A stretch of DNA of 64,000 nt, taken from contig JAPYMA010002560.1 in NCBI GenBank assembly GCA_035041965.1, positions 1-64,000 of the forward strand, read 5' to 3'. Below, piece after piece: positions 11,669-25,100 of this stretch (its first letter is position 1; the number at the start of each line of letters is the position of its first letter). This DNA comes from Anisakis pegreffii (taxonomy: Eukaryota > Nematoda > Chromadorea > Rhabditida > Anisakidae). The translations under genes and the position numbers were made by a program. The notes below the pieces were generated by a model. The model ran no database searches, had not been told where the DNA came from, and was given only the letters and a program-made list of their open reading frames with translations.

Positions 11669-13189
11669 ATTTTCATCGCATCGTCAAGATCGTTGACTTT
11701 GACGTCGGAGAAAACATCTTATTTGCTTGCTACTGACTCGACTACAGTTGCACTGGTAACCGTTCACGTAGATGGTAAGCTTCAAAGTTATCATAAGCTT
11801 ATATCACTGCTTAATGGACTAAATTTCAAAACTTTATCGAAATTTTTTATTATTAATAGTAATAACGATGTCTATCAACACGACGTAAATTCGATGTGTT
11901 GCTGGCAATCTCTCACTGATTCGTGTTCGATCCTTGAGGCTGATAACAAACACATTTAGTTTAGATGCGCATAGATTAATATCTGTTCTAGATAACAAGA
12001 TCTACGCACTCTTCAATAATCATGTCTATCTGGAATCTGCAAATGGAATGAAAATGTTCTATGTTCCTATCAGTCATGGTGAAAATGTTATCGAAGTTCA
12101 CCTGAATAACACAGCGGATGATCTCCGAAGCTCCAGCATATCGGTGGGCTTTTAAAAGTCATAGAATAGTGATGGAACGGAATGAGTCTTTTGTTTATTT
12201 TTTGGATCACGATTCAAATCATTCAAGAGACACCACGATTATGTGTTTCTCAAAACCAGAATGTTTGCCAATGGATTTCTGAAATTTGAAGATTTACGGA
12301 CTGTGTCCCGTCGAGTCAGTCAAAATGGAGTATATCGCATTCAAAAACCCATTCGATAACATCACTCATCCCTTCGTATCCACTTCACCTGAATACGACG
12401 TTTCAAATGAATTCACCGTTAACATACTGTACACCTACAGAGCTGCTAGTGAGTTGCTAATGAAACATTATCCCACAAATAGCTCAGTTCGTTTCTACTT
12501 TTTCGCTTTTTTTTTTCAAAAAATTGCTGACTGGTTTCGTAAAAGTTGTGATCAAGTGGTGGATACTGGTTACTATATCGTTTCAAAAACAGGGCTACCA
12601 TCAAAGAAATCGAGCGAAGAAGCACTGAATGCTTTAAAATCATGTTGCATTTTATCGTTACAAAATGCCTTGCTTTCGAAAGGATTTACGCACGGTCCAG
12701 TGGCGTGACCATGGGGAGAGGAAGGGGGTGGGTACAAAATGGTGCGGTCCAGAAAAATGGCTGAATTTTGAAGCTGGTTTTCCTCCGTTTATTTTCGTTC
12801 ATTTTCCCTTCCATCCCTTCTTTTCTCGCTTCTTTTTCGCCCTTCCTTCTCTCTCTCTCCTATTTTTCCTTCTTTTTTTCCATCCAATTTCCCTTTTCTT
12901 CCAACCGTAAGGGGTACGGGTGGTGCACCGTCCCATTCCGTGCTTCTCTGGCACGCCACTGGCATAATCAGAGTGAGCGAAAAGCAATCAATGAAGCTGG
13001 TTTCAGTACCGCACTGTGATGGTTCAACTTGGATGCAAAATGGCTTTGACGAACGGATGCTGAAACATTCAGAACTTGAATGTCCTTTAGGCACAACGTT
13101 CATGACAGACGCATTCGGTGTCATCTATAAGAACACTTCCTTATGGAGAAGCGGCAGTTCAATTCCTGAATCGGGATGTATTCGAAAAA
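11669..13189 (+). CDS. lov-1: N-terminal exons of the polycystin gene (boundaries uncertain)
   Basis: Likely exons are 11669 to about 11940, about 11966-12143, 12292 to about 12694 and 12972-13189. The joint SIS|IYGLCPVESVK (12143 to 12292) is in phase. Acceptors at 11668 (TTTGCAG) and 12971 (AATCAG) are good. The products look like extracellular beta-rich sequence with scattered Cys, for example 'VPHCDGSTWMQNGF' and 'LECPLGTTFMTDAFGVIY'. I do not recognise the domain. The stretch between the first two exons needs a frame change that I cannot explain by a GT..AG intron. The element at 12698-12961 separates the last two. No signal peptide was found, so the real start is probably upstream. Confidence 0.5.
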
Positions 13190-16100
13190 GTAGTTCCCTC
13201 TCAATTTTCATATTCGCATGTTGATCTTATTCAATATTCAATGAAATACAATTTTAGAAACACATCTGACTGCAGTTAATATCCAACGTCTGTGTGTATG
13301 CTTGTGAACATAGGTTCTGACAAGTTAAACCATGAACTGACTCTTCGGTCTATGATTTCCTGCACTCTCATTTCCTAACTACAAAAAGAGCATGATTGCG
13401 TACTGATAATAACAAAATCTTCATTATTGCATGTTTTGGAGAGCATAAAACTTTATGGTTGGTTTTTTTGTTTGCAATGCATAATGTTTACAGAGAAGTT
13501 GCCGAAATTTCTGGTGATTACTAATGACGAAGAAGAAACGACTGTTTCGGCAAAGGGACTATTGAGAATTACTTTTGATAAGGTGCCGTTCTTCGAATGT
13601 ACTTTATAATCAATGAGAAATTTGTTGATGCACTGATTGTTGAAGTGGTTGAAATAAACTTTATTAGTCCAGATATTTTATTCGTAAGTTAAATGCACCG
13701 ACGACCGTTTACCATAGCTTATATAAGTATTGGACAATTTGAAAAAATCAGCTACATATTCAATGTTCTCGTTGGTTTCTTTTATTAATACAAAATTTTT
13801 GTGACCTCAGTAGGCTTATCTTGATTTGTAGTGAACTAGTGAACGCAATTTATGTGCACGGTTTGACTACATAATGATCTGAAATTGGTTCAGTTTTTTT
13901 TTTGTTATAGCAAGCTGAATTTCAGAGCGGGCCGAGTAAGGTGAGGATAAAAGATGGGGATTATGCTGAAATTGGACTTGATGTTGAATATGAAATGCCT
14001 GAAATTCTTCTGAAATCATCGATACTGAAACGTCGTCGTCGCAGTTTGGTTATACCGGACCCCCTTTCACGAGTAAAAAAAAGCGAATCGAGCGGTGTTG
14101 CGATCACCAAATGTTGGCAACCAATCATTCCCACATCCTCACAACCAACGACTACTCTCACAATCAGATCAACATCCGTATCCACACCTCCTATGACTAC
14201 TCTCATAACCACAACGCATCTGGTTCAATCAACCACCTCTACTCTCACAATCAGATCAACATCCGTATCCACACCTCCTATGACTACTCTCATAACCACA
14301 ACGCATCTGGTTCAATCAACCACCTCTGCACCTCATATTCGCATCGAAAACTGTATACCACCAACCACTTTGGCTCCCACTACATCGCCAACTGCTCCCA
14401 CTACATCGCCAACTGCAACCACTACTGCTCTGACTTCCACAAGAACGACATCCACCATTACACCATCTACAACTACAGAAACCACATCTACAAGAATGAC
14501 ATCCACCATTACACCATCTACAACCACAGAAACCACATCTACAAGAAAGACACCCACCACCATCACATTGTCAACATCTACTACCACATCCTCAGCAACC
14601 CTAAAACCAACATCCACCCTTGCGACTTCGAATACTCCATCCCCTTCATTGAATGGAAAGACTGTCTCCACTACGGATTCAATGAGCACTGCTGCAACGA
14701 CCAGCAAAACGGTTGCACATACTTCCGAATTGATTACCACGCCAGTGCCAATTCGGATTGATTATTGTCTTGAGCCAACCACAACCGTCAGCAGTACATC
14801 CACATCCATTCGGATTCCGCCTACAACCACAGCTGCATCCTCCACAACAACTGCTCACATCACTTCGCGAACCTCATCACCACAAACTTCATCAGAAACC
14901 AATCGACAATCCCAAACACCCTCCACGACTACTCTTACGTTATTCAATCCAATAACTACTACGATAGCGCCAACGACGATTTCTCCTTCGCATACTGCTA
15001 AAGTCACAAAATTTCCTTTAAAAACGAGCAGTGCATCGTCGCTTGTTTCAGGCACGGCTACCTGTCAAACGTGCACCAGCAGTACTGCCATACCATCTAA
15101 GAGCACCAGAAGATCTACCACAGAGAGTAATCCCATGACCACCCAAATATCTTCGACGCTAACCTTACATAGAACAAGTCTCAAGTCATCAGTGCAAATT
15201 TCTTCCACAATTACAGCAACATCCACTACAGCTGACCATCAACTGTCTACATCAGTCCAAGAAAATACGACTGAACGTTCTCCTAAGACAACGGCACTCA
15301 CAACTTCCCCTAACAAGTCCACAACTACGAAAAGTTCTTCCACTCAAACTCAGCTCACAACCAAGAAAACTTCACCCACTCAGAGTTCTTCCGCAACTAC
15401 AATGTCACGCTCCTTAAGTGTTTCTCATACGACACCCACCATTCAAGCTATCTCGACAAGCACAGAGGCATCATCCACTGAGACTCCTCTCACATCTCCT
15501 TCTTCCACTGAGACATCTTCCACTGAGACTCCTCTCACATCTCATAAGACAACTCCTTTTCTGACCGAGAAACCTTTTTCCACCAAGATTCATTCAGAAA
15601 CCACTGATGTTTCTACTCATCAGCTCCTTTCAACAGTTGCCAGTCTTCCCTCTACTCAAGTTTCAACCACAGTTATGAATCATACTGTCACTCAGAGCAC
15701 TTCAGATACCTTTCAAACGACCTCTAGAACGTCCGTTCGGACTTCTCCCGCAATTACCACAACATCCCCACCTCAGATTCTCTCAACAACTTTCAAGGAG
15801 TCTCTTTCTCACACCTCTTCTAAAACCGCGGAAAAATTTTCTACTCAAGCCACCTCTACTCAAAATCCTTCCGGAAGTACGCAAGAACCGAGTTCTTCTC
15901 TAGTTCCTTCTGAAACTTCTGTAACAGTGTCTACTGAAATTCTAGCGAAGGACACGTCTCCCATCGGCCTTTCATCGACAGCCACGAGTGCACATCTCTC
16001 AACCATTACATTATCTAGTGGAAATACTAAACAATCGACGGCATCAAGTAGTGTTACTAATAGCATGAGCATACCTACGTTGACATCCAAACGAGCTCCA

Positions 16101-19100
16101 TCTTCAACTCTACAGCGTGAGATATCCACATCAGAGGTTCGAGAATTCACCACTGCAACCGCGAAAGATGAGTACAGCAGCACGAAAGATTTTAAGGAAA
16201 CGACAACATTTCAACATCATTCTAGTTCGAGATCAGAAACTACATGCGTAAATGTAACAAGAAACGCTCACAACACTGCAACAACAGTGAACGCTCTTAA
16301 TACATCACTACTTTCAACGTCGAAAGCTTTCGCATCTTCACAGGCTCTCTTAACATCAGCAACAACTGAACAGAGGATCAGCGATAATTCTGTTGCTATG
16401 ACCTCGGAAGAGCGAAGTACCGAACGATCCACTGTAGGGGTGAAAACCTCCATCGGAACGTCCAACGAACCATCTAGCGAAACAACTGTGCTCAAGAAAT
16501 TGACATCTGTGACGGGTGACGTAACAGCAACAACAACAACAACAATGAGAAGGAAAGAAGAACTAGGCGAAGAATCATCAGCGGAGTCGATAATAACAAC
16601 AACCATTCCAATACTTCTGCAATCTTCTGCTTCTGAATCAGTAATGCAATCGTATCGTGAGGAATCCACATTCCAAAGCAGTTCCGGAGCATATAAAAGT
16701 AGCGAAAGGAATGATGAGAGTGGAAAGACCACTGAGACTGGTTTGTCGACGGATCACTATGCAAAAACATCATCTAGTGAGCACCATTACAAAATCACTC
16801 CAACAACAACTGTAAAGGAGACTGCAACTCGAAATAGGGAAACAACATCAAATGATCACAATGATATTGATCGCACAACATCCAAAGATCGTAAAAGAGG
16901 AACCGAGGATGATAGAACTTTCTCGACTAGCACTACAACTGATGAAAAAAGTTTTATCACTCCGAGTGATGTGAAAGGATCAGAATACTCGACTGCAACT
17001 GACCTGAAAAGTACCATGGAAACGAGTGAAGGGCGGTCGACTTTGATCTCCAGAGGCGTTGATGAAAGTACTGCAACCACTTCACTAAAACGCCGCTTTC
17101 AGGATGTGATGACAACATCTGAAACCATCAGAGAAACCAACGAACAGTACCATCACTCTGTTCAATCTCAGTCATCGGATTATGTCACTCATCAAAGACC
17201 GACTATATCCTCTTCGGCAACATCGGAGCCGAATGCAGTTTCAGAATCAACCCCTCATTCAGAATCAACCCCGCATTCAGAATCAACCCCTCATTCAGAA
17301 TCAACCCCTCATTCAGAATCAACCCCTCATTCAGAATCAACCCCTCATTCAAAATCAACCCTTCATTCAGAATCAACCCCTCATTCAGAATCAACCCCTC
17401 ATTCAGAATCAACCCTTCATTCAGAATCAACCCCTCACGAACGTACTCTTAATTCTTTTGATGACAACGATTCAAGCGCCATGACTGATCCTGAAACAAC
17501 TACTGACTGTACTGATCACTGCGAGCACACAGTTAGTTCTACAGTCAGTAAAGTGGACGAAGAAATGTTCTCGCCAACTCTATCCATTCAAGAAATGAGT
17601 TCCGAACATCTATCAGGAAACGAAGCCAGCTCCTCGGGAGCCTATACAGATCACACTGATAGAACAGCAAACGATAACGAGACAACCGTAAATTTGGATT
17701 CTGAAATCACATCATTGCGACGAAGTAGTACGACTGATAATGAGAATAAAGAGAATACGCATAAAACAACTGATCAGGACCGTTCGAGCAATATAGCTCA
17801 GCGTGCAACGACTACTGACCACGGTGATCAATATGAACATGCAACTACTGTGAGCCTCACTGAAATGAGAACAACAAGGTACTCCAAAAGTCCTTCCACT
17901 CAGCAAACAAGCCATGAATACCCGTCAGTAAGTGTAAATGGGTCTCGAGGAGCGTATGGTGATCGTACAACTACTCAAGCAACCGAAAATGGAAATGAAA
18001 ATGATGGAATCACCGTTTCGGATTCTGGAGTAGTCACTCAACTGCAACAAACTAGTACGACTCAAAACGGAACTGAAGCAATCACATATTTAGCAACAGC
18101 GCCCTCATCCCAGTCATCTCATGAATCAACACGAAACGATTTGATTGAGAGAGATCATACAACAACTCAACCACACCAAGAATGGGACGAAAATTCGATG
18201 GGATATCGCATCAACACAACCGTAATAATCGGTACTACGACAAGATATAGCAGTCATCCTTATTCAACATACGTAAAAGAAGCAACCAGTTCACCGATTG
18301 AAGCATTGCATTTTGAAACTAGTCACTCAGGGCACGATCTGAGTTATGGAATGGAGAGTTCAGCGCAATATTCCCACCTCTTATCATCGACCACAATGAG
18401 TGAACATGGTAAGGAATCGACAACAATTGCCGTTACGGCGACAGAATATCCGAAAGAGTTCGGTGGTTATAAAGTGAGCGTTTCAAAAAGAATTTTGAAG
18501 GAGAAAATGATAATGCTGGACATCATAGAAGAGGCAGCCGAGGTAATCATTCAGGTTTAGGGTTTGCATGGGATCCCGGGATTTCAGTTCTCATCCCGAC
18601 CCCGGGATTTAAGTTTTGAAAAATCCCTGGATTTCGGGATTTGATAAAACACGTCAGTTTGTGTGAATTTTAATTGTATGCCCATCTTTAAGCAATCATT
18701 CCCATCTAATTCATATGCAGTCATCTTTGCTGTTTGCCCTCTATCATTGATGAATATCTAACGAAAAGACGCAGTTCGGACAAATGACATGATCATCGAC
18801 AGCTCGATGAACTTTTACGTAACATTTCATTGAATATTCAACTACTTTTCATTGATTTATACCACGCTCATTTGGATGCATTTCTGTGTAGACTAACAGG
18901 GATAATCACATTTTCTAATAAAAACCAAGAGCAACAAAGTTCAACGAAATTTTGAGTCGTTTCCTCCTACGCGATTTGTTCGGCTTTAATATTTCATCTG
19001 TTTTTCCACTGCAACTTCTAAAGACTGCAAGTCTTTTTACTTCGCTATTTGGAAACATTTTCATATGATCGAAATGTACGTAAATTCTCACTGACTTCAC

Positions 19101-22100
19101 TCATTGTGAGATTTCATTGTCCAAGTGAGCAAAGTTGTTCCATTCAAAAGGATCTTACGCTTGAATATCAAGTACATTTGCATGATTTTTGATCGAAATT
19201 GTCAAACATGTAAGTGCTGGATGGTTCGACGAAAATCCATTGCGGATATTTTTTACCGCTTTAGATAGAGTTCGAATTTTTAATCATTTCAAAATTCAAA
19301 TAATATAATTCATAGGGTGCATTTCTTCCGTATAACACAACTAATATAGACTTGATGCATTGCAAATAAGTGTTTGAGAATCATGAATTTCATAATTACA
19401 TGCAAGTGTACTGTTATTAGCTTATACCCGAGATGACAAGATGCCTTAGCATAGAATATGCAGCATGCCCTTGCGGCATGATCATTAGCACCATTATATG
19501 AAATATTAGTTTAAATTTGAGTACTTATTTCCTTGGATTTGTTCAATAATTTGATGAATTAACTCCTTTCTGATTAATATTGAGCGTATTGGTTCGAAAA
19601 AAATGTGTTCAAACATGTCCCGCACCGATATTTCAAAAATTGTTCCATCCCGGGATCAAAAATCGATCCCGGGGTTAAATCCCGATCCCGGGATTGAGAA
19701 AACGTCGGGATTTTGTAAACCCTATTCAGGTAGTGGTCAGTTCACAACTATCGAACATCGAATTCCTAAGCCGACAGAAACCGTCTCAACAAGCAGGGAT
19801 GCTATCGATTACAGCAGTGGCAAATATACGACTACCACCTCAAAAGCATTATCGAGCAGTACGACCAGTTCATCAGACTCACTCGACGGGAACTATCCGT
19901 TAGAGGAAACTCATTCGCATGAGTCAACTGATGAAGGTTCATCAAGTAAGGGCAAGAATTACCACAGTAGTAACGTTGAGGATAGTACAAGTGGATTCAT
20001 ATATTCCACCTCTCATCATCATCGTTTTTCTACTCATGATTTGTCCGAGTTGACCACAGAAAGCGAATCAAGTACTCAGACCATATATTCAACGCAATCG
20101 CACTCTGGTAGCAGCACAGCCAAGGATGACACTTTTGAGTTTCCTTATTATATTGCAAACACGCCAATTGCTGGAACCAAATCTACATTAATGTTTAGGT
20201 TGATTCATTTCTTTTTACCTGTTCATTCAATCAAATCATTAGGAAGCATGAAAAGCTTCTTATTATTTTGTATCATGACAAGAATTACACAAAAAACAAG
20301 CATATATGGTGCTCAACTACTGTTCACATGAATTTCAGAGTAAATTCATTCAAGAAACTTGTCTGAACAATTAAAATGTGGTTCCGATTCAATGTTGTTC
20401 TTCAAAAAATGCACATCGACACATTAGAGCAGTTTATTGCTTCAGATGTGTTCCACCGTGCCCTAGAATGCGCAGAACCGGCGTATTCAAGCTAACACGT
20501 GGTATCAATATGTTCGTTGTGTTCGAACTCTTTCGTCATGGAAGTGATGATAATTTGACGAATGTTTATTTCGAGAAGAATCTAACCCAAAAGAATACTC
20601 ATAGATCATGGCAAAAAGCACAGATCATTCAACAAACTAACTCTACCATGAGTGTGACACAACTGGTTAATACTACATTTCTAAATTTTTTATACACCAT
20701 GCATGCATAATTTGCCGAAAACATCCTCATAGATTACAGTGAGCTTAACGGGTTGGTGGATCCTTTGCCAAGTGGTTCTCTGCTGTGGTGACTCAAAGTG
20801 AAATTAATGTTGCTGAAAAGAGGAATTTTCAGTTCTATGCTAACATTCGATTAATCGGAAAGGAAATAACAATTGCACGAAATACTACTGATTTCCTGAG
20901 CCCCTTTATTACCCACTCCCGATATCCCCAAATTGCCCGAAACGGGTAATTTCACTCCTTATGAGAACCACTGTCCTAGTCCATTGTTTTGTCATTATTT
21001 CAATGGATTATGATTGCGTGAAAAGCTATTGTCTCTGACACGCTCACTTCAAGTTGACTTGAATGGATTCTCATTCTTTTCAGACGTGTTGCATTCACTC
21101 TCATAGCTATTACCTGCGAGAATCGTTCTCTTGATGAGTTTTTCTCATTCACTTCGTCTCATTTCACTTCACAGTTCGTATCAATTTCTTATTCTGTAGC
21201 ATATACTGTTTACGGGATACATTGACTAGTGTTGACAGCCAAAATCAACAATACAGCAATCGAATATTATTACTCAGCAACATTCGACAGTCGAATGATC
21301 AATTGTAGAGTACATTTGATAGAATGAGAATTTGACTTTAATTGTTGAATGAAATGAATGAGAAGTTAGCAAAAGAGAACACTTTTGGTGACAATAGCTA
21401 TAAGAGCGATAGTAACAGCAAGGATGAGAATGAAAACTCTGTTAAAACAAAAGAAAATTCAGTTACGCCCGGACGAGCTAATGATACTCAGAAAATAGGA
21501 GAATGAAGAGAGTTGTTATCGCTTAATCGCATCTACATATCCTAGTTGAAAAGCACCATCACAGTGGCGTTCTATCATATAATAACAACTGCACGAAATC
21601 ACTCCCTATGAGAACCACTTACCACAAATGATGTCTGCTTTACTTAATAGTTGTTTATCAATGATCATTTTCAAAAACCTATTATATTTCAGTTACTACC
21701 CGACAACTATTCACTTACAAGTGTTTCGTGGTTTTATTTTGAAGCAATCGTAAGTGTTGACAATGGAATAAGCCAAGGGACGATTGAACATCATTACCGT
21801 ATTAAGGTTGATTTAATTGTTTCACATTGAACAAGATTGATTGTTGTGTCATATCGTATTGTTATCCTCCTTGAGGATTAGTCAAAAAATACTCTTTTAT
21901 CTCACTGCTTATTAAATCGTATCCTGTTGATTTTTGTTTTGAATTATTTCCCTAATGGTGCGCTTTTTTCGTTATTGTCAGCTGATCAAGCCAGATCAAC
22001 TTAAATTTCGGCGTTTCTCTCCGAAATGCAATTTTTTAGTTTCGGTCGTGCGATATTTTTTGAGACATATTGATTCGATCATTTGAAACCAAGAAATTGC

Positions 22101-25100
22101 TTCAGTCATGATGAAAACTTCAAATATGCTTCCATAGATTCTTCATTCAAATATTATAGAACAACCATCCACCTCGTGGTGGAATGTGTGGTGTGAAGCC
22201 GTCGGTGGTGACTGGATTTGAAGAAGCAACTGCTCAGTGTATCGGTTGGATCGATAAAGATGGCGTTGCAAATTATACATTTTATGGTTATGCATACCAT
22301 TCCTTATGCCTCTATCTGATACCTCCGACTGATTTTATCAAGTTGAACATCCACTGTGGCGGTGAAGACAAAATATGAATGAACCCAATGGATTTCACTT
22401 CCTGGATATATTCTCTCCTTGCTCATTTCAATTTTACTGAGACGTTCACTTGAAAAGCGTGGACAAGGACTGTGGCAGCACATAGGTCATTCAGTCATTA
22501 CTTCTGAGTGAGAATTGTCTTCATTTAGAAATGATCAACGGCACTCAAATCCCGACGTTGATTGCGACTAGCAATAACGGCACTACTAAATTTACTGTTG
22601 GTGACGGCCAATTCGAGATTCTGGTTAAAATCACTGATAGATTGGGTGCACAAACTGGCTTCATTACTGTTGGTTACATTCAAGGAATTGGTCCTCCACC
22701 GAATGTTAGTTAGTGTGATTTGTGTTGGCGTCATAGTTTGATGTTTAGCCACGACTTAATCGTCGCGAATCTAGATCGGCCGCCGCAAACTCCAGATGAG
22801 TCTGTGTAGTTCTGGAAGTTTTTTCTGGAAATCGTTTTTTTTTTTGAACTTGAACGTGCACTTTTTTGAGTTTCACTTCGCCATACAAAAATTCGTCAAC
22901 CTGAAATACACATTTGAGCATACTTTTCGCGGAAAAGTGATAGCGAACCATCGAATGAATTTGTAGGCATCGATTGGTGGGTTATTGAATGGAACAAAAG
23001 CTGGAATCGGCGACAGATTGAATTCGAGTGCGATCAATAGAATAATCAGCCTTCTGAACAACCGAAAATATGCTAATGAAATCATTTCAAAATTCAGAAA
23101 TGAAAACCTCGGAAAACTCAACATATCCTCACAAATTCGGCGCCAACTTGAAGCGCTCGGAAGCATGAATGTGTGTTGGCAACCTGATTGTTGAAAGTTG
23201 TCATTTTTCAATTATGAAATAAGTTATGCTGAATTTGGAATGCGACAATACTACACTGAAACTATTTCACACTCTAATTCGATTCTATCATTTTGACAAC
23301 ATCGTATGGGCACTAGAACGAAAGACCGATCTGCATTTGGCACATGCATAAAAGTGAACCATTTGTTACCAAGCCGGTTTTTAATTTTGGAAATATTTGG
23401 GTGATAACGTAGATTGTTTGGCTGATAGAGCGATTCGGGAAATGAGAACTACAGTGAGGACTGAACCGTTCAGTGGACCATTCCTAATCAGCTAGCTGAA
23501 GGATTTTGTGCTCATATGGTAGCCATACCTCATTTGTGCTGAATAGTATTCGTCGGAATCGCAGAGTTGTCCAGCGCTCTATTCCATTTTAAGGGTCAGT
23601 GTAGGTTTTAACTCGGGCAGTTTTGCAAGCAACCACAAAGCCGCCATCGAGCCGAGTATTGCCAGTTCACGGTCCTTCTTATTCAGGCAGTCTTTCGAAG
23701 CTTTTGCGCTGCTGGCGACAATAATGATGTTTAATGGAGAGCAATTGTTGGTCTAATATGATTTAATTCAGGAAACAGCGTTGGTGCATGCAATGAGAAG
23801 GATACTGTCGGGTGCGATTCAAATGGGCAATTTAACAAGTAAACAAGTTTTCAAAATTGTTAACGATATGTTGGAGAGTGCGAATCAAGCAAAAGCGAAT
23901 GTAAGTTGCATTCTCTGATTTCCGACGATTCATGCTGGTGGACTTCAGTCTTCCGATTGTTCTCCGTAATAAGTTGTGCGATCAACATCAGTGCGTGACT
24001 GCAGCAATGGTCTCCTATTGAGACCGACATGTAGCGGATAAATTCCACCAATGTTCTCTCATTAGTTCACACTTTCTTCTGTTCCTTAAGATATATTCGA
24101 TTGCTGATTGATCGATTGACTGATTCTACAGGTATGCTCATTATGCAATATCGTCATATTTAAGATCGTCAACAAAGTTATATCATCCCTTTCGAAAAAT
24201 GGTTTCTCATCGCCTTCACAAGTCGTTTCCAGTATTCAGTCCTTGAAGAATGTTGTTTGTGGTCTAGGCAGCTTCACTATTGGTTTAAATGGTGATGGCA
24301 GTAGCGGTAGTTTCATTGGCTCAGGTGTCCACTACATACGATTCGGAATAATACACACTGCTTCCTATAATCTCGCCGTGATACAATCTCTTGTATGCCA
24401 TACATCTATTCGGGAGTTTTTTTTTTAACTTGCGTAATCATTCATCGGATTCATGGAAATTTCGATGGAACTATTTCATTTTGAGGAATTTTAAGACGCT
24501 GAATTCAATCAATGAACTCTGTTACATTTTTTCCTGTTAACGATTGATTACAGTTAACGATATCGGGTAAGACTGCTGTTATTAAGGGTGATTTCCGTGC
24601 TGTACATTACCAGAATTCTACTAGAGACACCTTCGAGGTTAGCCTAATCAATGCCTAGCAATCACTGTTCGCCGACATTCCTTTATTTGAGATCATGTTC
24701 GTTGGTACCGATTTATGGAAGAAGACTGAGATCTTGCGGATGATTTTTTGAACGGTATTTCATAGGCAATCAAGCCAGTTACTCATATCATGTTACGACT
24801 CATTCGTTTATCATATTGTGCGTAATATTGAAATGGATCTGTGATTAGCGGTGAATGCGAAAATTGTCATCAAAAATTCAATTGAATGTTTGGCAGTCAT
24901 TGTGAGACGTTTCATGTTGCTTGCAGATAAAATCACCGAGAGTTGGATCAGCAAGTGCATCGGCGCAATTGCATACTGGATTTTCATTTGACATCGCCTA
25001 TGCTCCTTATGAAGAATCAATAATATACGGTTCAAAGAAATTTCTTAATTTCGAAGGACAAACGATGGTAAATGAAAATTTTTCTCGGAATGTTATAACA

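Noticed and set aside
14111..14761. 216-codon His/Asn/Tyr-rich frame inside the mucin exon
   Set aside because: It is the shifted reading of ACC/ACA/TCA codons. The mucin frame continues for 4.5 kb and has matching splice sites.
16268..16732. 154-codon minus-strand frame in the mucin exon
   Set aside because: Val/Ser-rich antisense of Thr/Ser codons, with no independent support.
17241..17438. Regular 18-bp repeats that might suggest a CRISPR array
   Set aside because: There are no unique spacers. The repeats are contiguous, in frame, and in a eukaryotic coding exon.
18474..18479. GTGAGC donor near the end of the giant mucin exon
   Set aside because: It looks stronger than the donor at 18466, but its phase (0) would shift the following mucin exon into a frame that stops early.
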